DNA of 64,000 nucleotides from assembly GCF_037190085.1 (NCBI RefSeq), contig NZ_JBBCJO010000013.1, forward strand, positions 1 through 64,000. The letters run 5' to 3'. Numbering within the stretch: position 1 is the first letter of the stretch; each line of letters starts with the position of its first letter. The position numbers and the translations under genes were made by a program. The DNA comes from Gemmatimonas aurantiaca (lineage in GTDB: Bacteria > Gemmatimonadota > Gemmatimonadetes > Gemmatimonadales > Gemmatimonadaceae). Shown one piece after another: positions 16,251 through 25,079 of this stretch. The notes beneath the pieces were generated by a model. The model was not told the DNA's origin and ran no database searches. It saw only the letters and a list, made by a program, of their open reading frames with translations.

Positions 16251-16820
16251 GTGCACATGACGGAATCCCCGCAGCTCCCGCCGAACGACGTCGATTCGGA
16301 CCAGGACGTCATCGCCCGCATTCTTGCGGGTGATCGCGACGCCTTCGCGATGCTGATCGGCCGCTACAGTGATCCGCTGTATCGGCATGCTCTCGGAATG
16401 ACGGGCAGCCCCGACGTCGCCGAGGACATTCTCCAGACGTCGTTCATCAAGGCCTTTCACCATCTCGGTGAAGTCCGTGGACGATTCGACGCCTGGCTGT
16501 TCCGGATCGTAGCCAACGGATGCAAGGACTGGCTGAAGAACATTCGGCGCACGCATCTGAGCTACGACGAAGATGATCAGCCGTCCGGCTATGCGACGCC
16601 CGACGAGGATCTGGACCGCACGGAATTGCGTCAGGACCTCGATGCCGCGCTCGCGCAGTTGGCACCGTCACTTCGGGAAGCGTTCATCATGAAGCACGTG
16701 GAAGGACGCTCCTACGAAGAAATGGCGGACCTGTTGGGGACCACTGTTGGGGCACTGAAGATGCGCGTGCATCGGGCACGCGAGGCGCTTCAGGCCCTGC
16801 TCGAGGAGAAATACGCCTGA
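16251..16820 (+). CDS. ECF-type RNA polymerase sigma factor
   Basis: A 189-residue group 4 sigma factor. Region 2 spans about residues 20-95 (FAMLIGRYSDPLYRHALGM, DVAEDILQTSFIKAFHHL, FDAWLFRIVANGCKDWL) and region 4 about 125-187 (LAQLAPSLREAFIMKHVEG, SYEEMADLLGTTVGALKMR, VHRAREAL). It would direct core polymerase to a stress- or envelope-type regulon. The start is either the GTG at 16251 (leaderless relative to TATCCT) or the ATG at 16257. Its stop overlaps the next gene (TGATG), whose product has a C-terminal membrane helix and probably restrains it. Confidence 0.9.
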   Translation: MHMTESPQLPPNDVDSDQDVIARILAGDRDAFAMLIGRYSDPLYRHALGMTGSPDVAEDILQTSFIKAFHHLGEVRGRFDAWLFRIVANGCKDWLKNIRRTHLSYDEDDQPSGYATPDEDLDRTELRQDLDAALAQLAPSLREAFIMKHVEGRSYEEMADLLGTTVGALKMRVHRAREALQALLEEKYA

Positions 16821-17299
16821 TGCTCAACCGTCACGAAGCACACGACGAACTGAACGCGACGAATCGCGAACTGTCGCGCGATGTCGCGCCGCACGCCGAT
16901 CGTCCGTTGGCCGATCGCGAAGTGCCGCTGCCGGGCCTGAGTGCGGCGACCGGCAACGCCGATGTCATCCACCAGTGGCTCGATGGCGAGGCGGCCGAGG
17001 CCGATGCCCGCCGCGCCGATGCCCGCCAGGTGGAGTTCTGGAAGCGGGTCGACAGCGATGCGGATCGTCTCCGCCGCATGAAGACGCCCGCGCATGTCGC
17101 GGCCAACATCATGGCCGCGCTGCCGCCGGTCGCCGTCGAGACGCGTGCCGCAACGGCCACCGTCGCCGCCACGGCCGCCGACGTGAGCACCACCGTGCAG
17201 AATGCCACGAGCGCCACGAAGGCCTCGTCGGGCAAGACCGCGCTGGTCGGCGCGCTGATGCTGGCCCTCGGCATTCTCATCGGCCGCATGATCTTCTGA
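16820..17299 (+). CDS. Probable membrane anti-sigma factor
   Basis: A 159-residue protein whose start overlaps the sigma factor stop by 1 nt. The N-terminal half is charged and helical (DVIHQWLDGEAAEADARRAD, then FWKRVDSDADRLRRMKTPAH); the C-terminal 20 residues (TALVGALMLALGILIGRMIF) form a single transmembrane helix. This layout and position suit an anti-sigma factor with a cytosolic N-terminus. It lacks the HxxxCxxC zinc motif of the ZAS family and the overall sequence is not one I recognise, so the assignment rests mainly on context. The Ala/Thr-rich stretch 130-170 is a probable linker. Confidence 0.65.
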   Translation: MLNRHEAHDELNATNRELSRDVAPHADRPLADREVPLPGLSAATGNADVIHQWLDGEAAEADARRADARQVEFWKRVDSDADRLRRMKTPAHVAANIMAALPPVAVETRAATATVAATAADVSTTVQNATSATKASSGKTALVGALMLALGILIGRMIF

Positions 17300-17322
17300 G
17301 TACCGGCATCACCCGGTACGAC

Positions 17323-17360
17323 AAAGGCCCGCGCAGAAGCGCGGGCCTTTTGTTTTCTTG
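17323..17360 (+). terminator. Intrinsic terminator after the sigma/anti-sigma operon
   Basis: AAAGGCCCGCGC (17323-17334) and GCGCGGGCCTTT (17339-17350) form a perfect 12-bp stem with an AGAA loop, followed by TTGTTTTCTT. This is a textbook Rho-independent terminator. Confidence 0.92.
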
Positions 17361-17471
17361 TGATCCGGGTCGCCACGACCCACTGCTCATGGCCCGTCAC
17401 CCACCACCCGGCTGTTCACCCCCGAACTCACGATCCCGGAACCCGGGACCGTCGTGCTTCACTACCGTGCC

Positions 17472-18884
17472 TCACATGTGAATCGCCCGCCCGATCGCAC
17501 TGAGCGCCGCTTCCTTCACCGTCTCGCTCAGCGTCGGATGGGAATGCACCGTGATGCCGATGTCCTCGGCGCTGCCGCGATACTCCATCGCCAGCACCAC
17601 TTCGCTCAGCAGATCGGCCGCGTTCGGTCCGATCATGTGCGCCCCCAGGATCTCGTCGGTGTCCTTGTCCACCACGAACTTCACGAAGCCCTGCGTCTCG
17701 CCCATGGTGCGCGCGCGGCCGTTCGCGCTGAACGGGAACTTGCCCACGCGATAGGCGCGGCCGCTGGCCTTCACTTCCTGCTCGGTGAGTCCCACGGTGG
17801 CCACTTCGGGCCAGGTGTACACGATGCCGGGCATGATGTGCTGGTGCATGTGCACCGGCTTGCCGGCGATGACTTCCGCGGCCACCACGCCTTCTTCTTC
17901 CGCCTTGTGCGCGAGCAGCTTGCCGCCCGTCACGTCGCCGATGGCATACACGCCCGGCAGATTGGTGCGCTGCTGGTCGTTGACGGCGATCTCGCCGCGC
18001 TGGCCCAGCGTGAGGCCCAGCGCCGCCGCATCCACGCCGGACAGCGACGGCTTGCGTCCCACGCTCACGAGCACGTAGTCGGCATCGATGCTGGAGGCTG
18101 CGCCGTCCTTCTCCACGTGAATGGTGACGCCATCGGCACGCATATCGGCGCCGGTCACCTTGGTGCCCGTGTGAATCTCGAGTCCCTGCTTGCGCAGGAT
18201 CTTGTCGGCTTCTTTCACGAGGTCGTCGTCATTGCCGGGCAGGATGGTGGGGGCATACTCCACCACCGTCACCCTGGCACCCAGGCGACGCCATACGGAG
18301 CCGAGTTCGAGGCCGATCACCCCGCCACCCACCACGATGAGGTGTTTCGGCACTTCGGGGATCTGCAGCGCCCCCACGTTCGACAGCACGCGCTTCTCGT
18401 CGAACGGCAGGAACGGCAACTGCACCGGCACCGAGCCCGTGGCGATGATGACCGACTTGCCCTGCCACGCGGTCACGTTGCCATTGGCGTCCTTCACTTC
18501 GATCACATTGCCGGTCTTCAGCGTGCCGAAGCCTTTGGCCCACGTGATCTTGTTCTTGCGGAAGAGGAACTCGACGCCCTTGGTGTTCTGTGCGACCACG
18601 TCGTTCTTGCGCGCCATCATCGTGGCGAGATCGACCGCTGCATTATCGACCTTGATGCCGTGTTCCGCGGCGTGGAGGCGCAGCCATTCGTAGTGTTCCG
18701 ACGACTGCAGCAGCGCCTTGGACGGAATGCACCCGACGTTGACACAGGTTCCGCCCAGCGTGTTGTCGGCTTCGACGCAGGTGACGGAGAAGCCCAGTTG
18801 GGCTGCACGGATGGCGGCCACATAGCCACCGGGGCCTCCGCCGAGGACAACGACGTCGGCGGTCTGAGGAGTCGGGGAAGTCAT
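17472..18884 (-). CDS. lpdA: Dihydrolipoyl dehydrogenase (E3)
   Basis: A 470-residue FAD enzyme that reoxidises dihydrolipoyl groups on E2 subunits with NAD+. It has the FAD-binding GGGPGGYVAAIRAAQLG, the redox disulfide in GGTCVNVGCIPSKALL, the NAD-binding VVGGGVIGLELGSVWRRLG, and the C-terminal active-site HSHPTLSETVKEA. It can serve 2-oxoglutarate dehydrogenase, whose E2 (sucB) is encoded at 22557-23786 nearby; pyruvate dehydrogenase or glycine cleavage use is also possible. The DUF72 gene ends 17 nt upstream. A -10-like TATCTT on the minus strand (18896-18891) ends 6 nt before the ATG, so a separate leaderless transcript is possible. Confidence 0.96.
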   Translation of the reverse strand: MTSPTPQTADVVVLGGGPGGYVAAIRAAQLGFSVTCVEADNTLGGTCVNVGCIPSKALLQSSEHYEWLRLHAAEHGIKVDNAAVDLATMMARKNDVVAQNTKGVEFLFRKNKITWAKGFGTLKTGNVIEVKDANGNVTAWQGKSVIIATGSVPVQLPFLPFDEKRVLSNVGALQIPEVPKHLIVVGGGVIGLELGSVWRRLGARVTVVEYAPTILPGNDDDLVKEADKILRKQGLEIHTGTKVTGADMRADGVTIHVEKDGAASSIDADYVLVSVGRKPSLSGVDAAALGLTLGQRGEIAVNDQQRTNLPGVYAIGDVTGGKLLAHKAEEEGVVAAEVIAGKPVHMHQHIMPGIVYTWPEVATVGLTEQEVKASGRAYRVGKFPFSANGRARTMGETQGFVKFVVDKDTDEILGAHMIGPNAADLLSEVVLAMEYRGSAEDIGITVHSHPTLSETVKEAALSAIGRAIHM

Positions 18885-18901
18885 GTGCGGAAGATAAACG
18901 G

Positions 18902-19903
18902 CTAGGCGGCGGCGCGAAGGAAGCGTCGGGCGAGGTTGGCAATGGTCATGGGCGACGACCCTTCGTAGCGATTGTTGGCGATGACGAAGATGGTCGTGGC
19001 GTGTCCGACAGCGCGTTCGATCAGGGCGAGCAGGTCGTCCTGTCCTTCGGGGAAGGGGTCCTGGAGGCGGTCGTAGGGTGCGAACGCTTCCACGGCATCG
19101 TTGAACGTGCGTCCCGGACGCAGCAGAGCGCGGGCCACCGTGAAATCGGTGGTCAGCGCTTCGTCGTGCAGAAGCTGATCGCCGATCGTAGGCATGCGGG
19201 TCCACGAATTGAAGACGTGGGCGACACCATGCGCGCGCAGCACCGCGAAATAGGGAGCGGCGAGATATTCGGGCGAGCGGATCTCCACGGCGTATCGTGG
19301 ACCACGCGGCAGAGCGCCGAAGAACCGGTCGAGGCGTTCCGCGAACGTGTCCACCCCGAGATTGACGTGGCGGGGAATCGCTTCGAATTCGAAGAGAAAG
19401 ACCCCGGCATGATCGCCCAGGTGTTCGACCGAGGGCCCGATCACGGTGTCCACGCAGAGTGCCGCGTCGAGCCAGTCGGGGTTGGCGCCATTCGGACCGG
19501 TGGGGCGTTGCGGAACCAGAGCCTGATGTCGCGGGCTGCCCAGGGCATACGAAGTGATCTGGTCCCATACCTTCATCACGAGCGGAAAGCCCGCCGGGAG
19601 CGCGGCGCGGTACTCCTGCAGCGTCTCGGGTGACGGGGGCCGGTAGAAGAAGGAGTCGACGCCCACGGTGCGGAACAACGGGCAGCGGGCGTATTCGGCG
19701 AGCATGGCCGCGGTCGCGCCGCTCTTCGGATAGCTGCGGCGGTAGATGAGACCCGTCCACCCCGGATAGGTCCAGCTCGAGGTACCGAACCGCACGCCCG
19801 GAGGCAGCGCCGCTGCCAGGCTGGCCGCTTCCTGCAGGTACTGTTCGCGGCGGTCGAGCGGTTCGTCGAAGAGGGAACCCTGGAGATCATCCGGCATGGT
19901 CAT
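18902..19903 (-). CDS. DUF72 (YecE-like) family protein
   Basis: A 333-residue protein of the DUF72 family, a TIM-barrel-like fold of unknown biochemical function. Family hallmarks are FGTSSWTYPGW near residue 39, TVGVDSFFYRPPS, FPLVMKVWDQIT, HAGVFLFEFEAIP, and YAVEIRSPEYL, and the C-terminus has TIFVIANNRYEGSSP. It is probably cytosolic. The ATG at 19903 is used; another Met follows two codons later. It lies 17 nt upstream of lpdA and may share a transcript with it. Confidence 0.85.
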   Translation of the reverse strand: MTMPDDLQGSLFDEPLDRREQYLQEAASLAAALPPGVRFGTSSWTYPGWTGLIYRRSYPKSGATAAMLAEYARCPLFRTVGVDSFFYRPPSPETLQEYRAALPAGFPLVMKVWDQITSYALGSPRHQALVPQRPTGPNGANPDWLDAALCVDTVIGPSVEHLGDHAGVFLFEFEAIPRHVNLGVDTFAERLDRFFGALPRGPRYAVEIRSPEYLAAPYFAVLRAHGVAHVFNSWTRMPTIGDQLLHDEALTTDFTVARALLRPGRTFNDAVEAFAPYDRLQDPFPEGQDDLLALIERAVGHATTIFVIANNRYEGSSPMTIANLARRFLRAAA

Positions 19904-20030
19904 ACCGGAAAAATGGGCTGTTCAGGGGGGTTCGTGTCTTCCGGGAGGCGCCGCGGCCGGATTCGTGCCCGGACGACTGGCTATTGGGCGGGCCACACGC
20001 GCGCGACTGGCTATTGGGTGGGGCGAAAGT

Positions 20031-20317
20031 TTGAGGGGCGCCCTGCGGGCGCGATACCGGCAGGATGAACCGCGGATAAAAGCAGGATGGTCCGGTGTGG
20101 GGTGCCGGCGATGTCGCGTTTCGGATACATGGGGATTTTGAGGATTGAACTACGGGAGGAACAACGGTCAGGCTGGAGCTGCGACCGCTGTTCTCGCAGT
20201 TCAATTTCAAAAAGCCAGACGGTCTCCAACGCGGCATCCTCGCCGCCCGCACGGGACCAATCCTGCTTTTATCCGCGGTTCATCCTGCCGGTATCGCCGC
20301 CGCAGGCGGCCCCCAAA
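20031..20317. repeat. Long-hairpin repeat element, copy A
   Basis: About 287 nt that can fold into a single long imperfect hairpin. The left tip GCGCCCTGCGGGCGC (20038-20052) and right tip GCCGCCGCAGGCGGC (20296-20310) are mini-hairpins. Inside them, about 42 nt (20051-20093) pair with 20253-20297 with one bulge. The core keeps pairing (GATTTTGAGGATTGAAC with GTTCAATTTCAAAAA) down to a terminal loop near 20180. Copies B (22187) and C (57172) share the core. There is no open frame of substance. The element lies between two minus-strand genes. Confidence 0.92.
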
Positions 20318-20387
20318 ATGATCGGGACGCGCCCAGAACCCGCCGCCTACGCAATGAACCAGGAGCGGGCCGTCGCGAGATCCGCGA

Positions 20388-20759
20388 TCAGAAAACCTGA
20401 TCCGGGTGTTCCGGACCCGCCTCGAGTTCTCCATGCGCAATCACCTCACCAGAGGCATTTCGGCGCCACCATCGACCCATGAGACGGTCACTACGTACTC
20501 GTGCGTCGAACAACAGCTGCGCGCTCTCCACGAGGCCCACCAGCGCGCGGGGCGCGCCGTCGAGCAGGTGTACCGGCTGCGGTGCGGCGTCGGCCATGGT
20601 GATCGTGAGTCCGAACAGCGGCACGGTCGTGCCGGTCGATGACGACACTGTTTCCGATGGATCCAGCGAAAATGCCGTGCGCTCACCGCCTTCCTCGGCA
20701 ATCAACGCCCCCCGCCAGGGTCGGGAGAGTGAAAGCGGAGCGGGCGAAAGCGGAAGCAT
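20388..20759 (-). CDS. Hypothetical protein
   Basis: A 123-residue protein I do not recognise. It begins MLPLSPAPLSLSRPWRG and ends with a plausible beta-rich segment (GRWWRRNASGEVIAHGELEA). It has no signal peptide, membrane helix or cysteine motif. Codon use is GC-rich at third positions but less strictly than its neighbours. An AGGA lies about 10 nt before the ATG. It stands alone, with repeat copy A downstream. Confidence 0.5.
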   Translation of the reverse strand: MLPLSPAPLSLSRPWRGALIAEEGGERTAFSLDPSETVSSSTGTTVPLFGLTITMADAAPQPVHLLDGAPRALVGLVESAQLLFDARVRSDRLMGRWWRRNASGEVIAHGELEAGPEHPDQVF

Positions 20760-21189
20760 CGGAAAATCCTGTCTCGGGGTGATGAAGTCATCTATGAGAC
20801 ACCAAGAGCACGCTCAAGGTTCGGAAGCACTCCCTGAATCCGCTCGATGGCGCCAACTGTTACCACGCGGTGACGCGCGCACTGTGATCCCGGGCCCTTG
20901 GCAAGCCAGGCCCTCTTCGTACATTGAGCACGACGAACCGACGGTCGCACGGAGGCTGTCACTCCCGCGGCACGCGTGACGCGCGTCGTGTTCCCTGCGT
21001 CTTCAGAGCGATGGCCTTTGGCGACAGCCTCTGGCTCTGCTCCGGAATGATCGTCGGCAGCGGCTCCAATCCTCGCATTGAAAACGCATGCTGACGAAGC
21101 CCGACGTCCCGGCGGAAACGCTCAGGGGCGTCGTGGTGCTTCTGGGGGTGATGTCACCCCGTGTCCATTTCACCGGGGCCCTTTCACCG
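20760..21189. other. Intergenic stretch, no gene recognised
   Basis: This is the divergent gap between the hypothetical protein (20759) and the hydrolase. The hydrolase frame is open from an ATG at 21088 but the extra 34 residues look non-conserved. A small hairpin GGGCCCTTGGCAAGCCAGGCCC-like sequence lies near 20890-20912. I see no tRNA, consensus promoter or other gene. Confidence 0.4.
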
Positions 21190-22044
21190 ATGTCCGATTT
21201 CCAGATCACCCTCGAGCGGGTCACCGTCCCTGACCCGGCCACGCGCGGAGGCATGAGCCTCGCCGTGCAGCGGATCGTGCCCACGGCGCCCAGGCACGCG
21301 GCGAGCACCTCGTCGGTCGGCGTACGGCCCACGCTGGTGTTCCTGCACGAATCGCTGGGCTGCATCGACACCTGGCGCGAATTTCCCACCTTCCTGGCCG
21401 TGGCCGTGGGGTGCGACGCCATCGTCTACGACCGGCTGGGATATGGCCGGTCGGCGCCCATGTCCGATGCCCCGCGCACGCTGCGGTACCTGCATACGGA
21501 GGCGGAGCGGCTGTTCGCATTGCTCGATGTCCTGGGTATCGACGACGTGGTGCTGTTCGGCCACAGCGATGGTGGTTCCATCGCGCTGCTGGCGGCGGCC
21601 ATGCAGCCGACACGCGTACGGGGCGTGATCACCGAAGGCGCGCACGTCTTCGTGGAGGAGGAGACCCTGCAGGGCATCCGCATCGCGCAGGCCCTCATGG
21701 CGAAGACCGATCTGCCCGTGCGTCTCGCGCGCTATCACGGCGACAAGGTGGCGCGCCTCACGTCGGCGTGGATCGACACCTGGCTGTCGCCCGAATTCCG
21801 GGACTGGAGCATCGAAGCCGATCTGCAGGGCGCGACGTGTCCGGCGCTCATCATGCAGGGCGATGGTGATGAATACGGCACCGCGGCGCAGGTCGATGCG
21901 ATCGTAGCCGGCTGGGGCGGCGATGCGCGTCCGCTGATGATCCCGGGAGCGCGACACACACCACATCGGGAAGCGCAGACGGTGGTGCTGAAGACCTCGA
22001 CGGCGTTTGTGAACGCGCTGCTCGAGGCTGTCGCCGACAAATAA
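21190..22044 (+). CDS. Alpha/beta-fold hydrolase
   Basis: A 284-residue alpha/beta hydrolase from the ATG at 21190; an ATG at 21088 would add 34 residues. The nucleophile elbow is GHSDGGSIALLAAAM, with the oxyanion region PTLVFLHESLGCIDTW upstream. The acid is probably in IMQGDGDEYG and the His in PGARHTPHRE. The substrate is unknown; the overall form suits esterases, haloalkane dehalogenase-like enzymes or C-C hydrolases. No signal peptide is seen. It converges with sucB across repeat copy B. Confidence 0.82.
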   Translation: MSDFQITLERVTVPDPATRGGMSLAVQRIVPTAPRHAASTSSVGVRPTLVFLHESLGCIDTWREFPTFLAVAVGCDAIVYDRLGYGRSAPMSDAPRTLRYLHTEAERLFALLDVLGIDDVVLFGHSDGGSIALLAAAMQPTRVRGVITEGAHVFVEEETLQGIRIAQALMAKTDLPVRLARYHGDKVARLTSAWIDTWLSPEFRDWSIEADLQGATCPALIMQGDGDEYGTAAQVDAIVAGWGGDARPLMIPGARHTPHREAQTVVLKTSTAFVNALLEAVADK

Positions 22045-22186
22045 CAAGGTCTGACTCGGATCGCCGTTCGACGGCTCGCTCGTGGCTGACGATCGCGTCT
22101 GCCGATTCCTGGCCCGTGGTGGTGGACATCGAAGACCGGAGCGGGGCCCATCGCGCAGGCGGCGGGTTCTGGGCGCGTCCCGATCA

Positions 22187-22475
22187 TTTTGGGGGCCGCC
22201 TGCGGCGGCGATACCGGCAGGATGAACGGCTGGATACCTGCAGGATATTCCGGTGAATGGGGCCGGGGATGTCGGGTGGCGGACGGATGGGTGTTTTGAG
22301 AATTGAACAACGGGAAGAACAACGGTGGGACTGACGCCGCGATGGTTGGTCCCGTCGTTCAATTTCAAAAAAACAGACTGTCCCCAGCGCGACATCCTCA
22401 CCGCCTGCACGGGACCAATCCTGCTGTTATCCGCGGTTCATCCTGCCGGTATCGCGCCCGCAGGGCGCCCCTCAA
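22187..22475. repeat. Long-hairpin repeat element, copy B (tips swapped)
   Basis: About 289 nt with the same core and core orientation as copies A and C (AATTGAACAACGGG, AAGAACAACGGT, then GTTCAATTTCAAAAA). Its left tip is GCCGCCTGCGGCGGC (22195-22209) and its right tip GCGCCCGCAGGGCGC (22454-22468), the reverse of the order in A and C. The 44 nt at 22157-22200 are the exact reverse complement of 20305-20348 at the right edge of copy A. It lies between the convergent hydrolase and sucB genes. Confidence 0.92.
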
Positions 22476-22556
22476 TCTCACGACTCGCATCAAAAGAACG
22501 GGCAGCGCACCGGAATGCGCTGCCCGCTTCACAGAGCTCCAACCATCGTGCGGCGC

Positions 22557-23786
22557 TCAGAGCACCAGCATCGCCGCCGGATCTTCCATGAGCTCCTTCA
22601 CGCGCACCAGGAACAACACGGCCTGCTGACCGTCGATGATCCGGTGATCGTAGCTCAGCGCGATGTACATCATCGGCCGGATCTCGACCTTGCCGTCCAC
22701 CGCGATGGGCCGGTCCTGGATCTTGTGCAGACCAAGGATGCCCGACTGCGGATAGTTGATGATCGGCGTGGACACGAGCGAACCGAACACGCCGCCATTG
22801 GTGATGGTGAACGTGCCGCCGGTGAGATCGTCCATGCTCAGCTTGCCGTCGCGGGCCCGCTTGGCGATGGCGCCGATGTCCTTGCCGATCTCCACGACAC
22901 TCTTGCTGTCGGCGTCCTTGACGTTGGGCACCACGAGACCCGCATCGCTGGCGACGGCGATCCCCATGTTCACGTAGTGCTTGTAGACGATGGTGTCGCC
23001 ATCGATCTGTGCGTTCACCAGCGGGTACGCCTTGAGCGCCAGGCAGGCTGCCTTGGCGAAGAACGGCATGAACGACAGCTTCACGCCCTGTTCCTTCTCG
23101 ACACGTTCCTTCATGCGTTCACGGAAGGCCGTGATCGCGGTCATGTCGATCTCGTTGAACGTCGTCAGATGCGCCGTGGCATGCTGCGACTGCAGCAGAT
23201 TCTCCGCGATGCGCTTGCGCCGCGTGGTCATCTTCTCGCGCGTCTCGCGACCCGCCGCCGACCCGGGAGCCGGCGTCGACGCCGCAGGGGCTGGCGCAGC
23301 CGCGGCTACCGGAGCGGCAGGTGCGCGCATCGCGTCCACGACATCGGCCTTGGAGACCACACCACCGCGGCCCGTGCCCGCCACCGACGCGGTGTCGATC
23401 CCGCTTTCCGTGGCCAGTCGAGCCGCGGCCGGCGACACCTTGGCGTCGGCGGTTGGCGCGGCCACGGCAGCAGGTGTTGCCGGAGCCGCCGGCGTGGGAG
23501 CCGCTGCCGGCGCGGCGGGCGCCGGTGCCGCGGCGGCCGCATTCGCAGTCGCGCCCGCGGCGATCTCACCCAGCACCTCACCAACGGCCACGACATCACC
23601 TTCGCCTTTGACCCGCGCCGTCAGCACGCCCGATTCGAGCGCCGGCACTTCAACCGTGATCTTGTCCGTTTCGAGCTCGACCAGCGTGTCGCCGGTGGCG
23701 ACGGCGTCGCCCTCCTTCTTGAGCCAGCGCGAAACGGTCGCCTCGACGATGGACTCGCCGAGTGGGGGAACCTTGATGGACGACAT
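22557..23786 (-). CDS. sucB: Dihydrolipoyllysine-residue succinyltransferase (E2 of 2-oxoglutarate dehydrogenase)
   Basis: A 409-residue E2 subunit. The lipoyl domain (residues 1-80) carries the attachment Lys in VELETDKITVEVPAL. An Ala/Pro-rich linker (82-115) follows, then the E3-binding domain (VSPAAARLATESGIDTASVAGTGRGG), a second Ala/Pro linker, and the catalytic domain ending with the active-site SYDHRIIDGQQAV. The protein forms the core that transfers succinyl groups to CoA. The match PPLGESIVEATVSRW favours succinyl- over acetyltransferase. No E1 gene (sucA) lies next to it; E3 (lpdA) is 3.7 kb away. A minus-strand TATATT (23877-23872) could be its -10. Confidence 0.94.
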   Translation of the reverse strand: MSSIKVPPLGESIVEATVSRWLKKEGDAVATGDTLVELETDKITVEVPALESGVLTARVKGEGDVVAVGEVLGEIAAGATANAAAAAPAPAAPAAAPTPAAPATPAAVAAPTADAKVSPAAARLATESGIDTASVAGTGRGGVVSKADVVDAMRAPAAPVAAAAPAPAASTPAPGSAAGRETREKMTTRRKRIAENLLQSQHATAHLTTFNEIDMTAITAFRERMKERVEKEQGVKLSFMPFFAKAACLALKAYPLVNAQIDGDTIVYKHYVNMGIAVASDAGLVVPNVKDADSKSVVEIGKDIGAIAKRARDGKLSMDDLTGGTFTITNGGVFGSLVSTPIINYPQSGILGLHKIQDRPIAVDGKVEIRPMMYIALSYDHRIIDGQQAVLFLVRVKELMEDPAAMLVL

Positions 23787-23963
23787 GAGGCGGAGCGATG
23801 GAGAGCGATGGAAGAACCGTGTCGCGGAACGGCATCCGGGCAACGGCTTCGAATCAGGTCATGCAGGTCGAAATATAGAGAGCCGTACCGGCAAGCTGCC
23901 CACCCCCCGTCTTCTGCCCCTCTCTCCCGCCGGTGAACCCGTCTCACCTCACGCCCCTGCCAC

Positions 23964-23969
23964 TAGATT
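23964..23969 (+). promoter_or_regulatory. -10-like box 6 nt before the alcohol dehydrogenase start
   Basis: TAGATT ends 6 nt before the ATG at 23976, which would place transcription start at or next to the start codon. No Shine-Dalgarno is present. There is no recognisable -35. Confidence 0.35.
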
Positions 23970-23975
23970 GCGCGC

Positions 23976-25013
23976 ATGCGAGCTCTGACTTTCAGCACGT
24001 TTGGCGGCCCCGACCAGCTCGTGGTGCGGGATGTGCGCGAACCCAACCTGACGGCGCCCGACTCGGTCCGGGTGAAGATCGAAGCGGCGGCGCTCAATCG
24101 TCTCGATCTGTGGGTCCTGAAAGGGATCCCCGGTTCCCGGATGATCCCCGGGTGGCCGTTGGGCTCTGACGGGGCCGGCACCGTCGAATCGGTGGGCAGC
24201 GCCGTCACCAGCGTGAAGCCCGGTGACCGGGTCATCATCAATCCCGGGGTGGTCAACCGGGAGTGTCGCTGCGAGTACTGTCAGGACGGCGACCAGCCGC
24301 TCTGTCTCAGCTACGGCATCCTGGGTGAACATCTGCCGGGCACGCTGGCAGAGTACGTGGTGGTGCCGGCGGCGAACGTGCGCACCATCCCCGACTGGAT
24401 TCCGTGGGAGACGGCGGCGGCGTTTCCGCTGGCCACGCTCACGGCGTGGCGCATGATCGTCACCCGGGCCAAAGTCCGTCCGCAGGATCAGGTGCTCATC
24501 TGGGGCATCGGCGGCGGCGTGGCACTGGCCGCGTTGCAGGTGGCCAAGCACATCGGGGCGACGGTGTGGGTCACGTCGGGCAGCCCGCAGAAGCTCGAAC
24601 GCGCGCAGTTCCTGGGGGCCGACCATCTGCTGGATCACCGCGAGCCCGATCTGGGCAAGACCATCCGCAACCGCACCAACAAGCGCGGCGTGGATGTCGT
24701 CATCGACTCGGTGGGCGAGGCCACGTGGCCGCAGTCGCTGATCGCGCTGGGCAAGCGGGGGCGCCTGGTCACCTGCGGCGGGACGTCGGGGCCCATGGTG
24801 GAAGTGGACGTGCGCCGGATGTTCTGGAACCAGTGGACCCTGATGGGCTCCACCATGGGGAACGACGCCGAATTCGATGCGATGACGGAATTCCTGCGTC
24901 ACGGCTCGCTCCAGCCGCCCGTGGATTCCGTCTGGACGCTCGAACAGGCCCCCATGGCCTACGAGCGCCTGCAGTCGGGCGCGCAGTTCGGCAAAGTGGT
25001 CGTCACGCTCTGA
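23976..25013 (+). CDS. Zinc-type alcohol dehydrogenase-like protein (MDR family)
   Basis: A 345-residue medium-chain dehydrogenase/reductase. The N-terminal catalytic domain has AAALNRLDLWVLKGIP and GSDGAGTVESVGSAV; the structural-zinc cysteines are in NRECRCEYCQDGDQPLC. The Rossmann segment is VLIWGIGGGVALAALQVAKH (about 169-188). The usual catalytic-zinc Cys is replaced by Asn in ALNRLD, as in quinone-oxidoreductase-like members, so it may reduce an activated double bond rather than oxidise an alcohol. Its substrate cannot be read. It is followed within about 65 nt by a small zinc-ribbon gene on the same strand. Confidence 0.83.
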   Translation: MRALTFSTFGGPDQLVVRDVREPNLTAPDSVRVKIEAAALNRLDLWVLKGIPGSRMIPGWPLGSDGAGTVESVGSAVTSVKPGDRVIINPGVVNRECRCEYCQDGDQPLCLSYGILGEHLPGTLAEYVVVPAANVRTIPDWIPWETAAAFPLATLTAWRMIVTRAKVRPQDQVLIWGIGGGVALAALQVAKHIGATVWVTSGSPQKLERAQFLGADHLLDHREPDLGKTIRNRTNKRGVDVVIDSVGEATWPQSLIALGKRGRLVTCGGTSGPMVEVDVRRMFWNQWTLMGSTMGNDAEFDAMTEFLRHGSLQPPVDSVWTLEQAPMAYERLQSGAQFGKVVVTL

Positions 25014-25079
25014 GTGCGGCTGCCGGAAGACCGGCGTACTCCCGGGGCATCTCCAGGATGGGTGGATGAGGGTGGGTGG

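Noticed and set aside
17430..17450. Second terminator for lpdA (TCCCGG-AAC-CCGGGA)
   Set aside because: The stem is only 6 bp with no T-tract on either strand; the nearby 17323-17360 hairpin is the convincing terminator.
20031..20317. Insertion sequence
   Set aside because: Inverted ends are present, but there is no transposase gene and the whole element is one hairpin of about 288 nt.
20479..20979. Plus-strand open frame of 166 codons
   Set aside because: It overlaps the more plausible minus-strand gene at 20388-20759 and has shadow-like composition.
20880..21080. Possible tRNA or small structured RNA in the gap
   Set aside because: A short hairpin is present, but no T-loop GTTCRANYC, anticodon arm or CCA end could be found.
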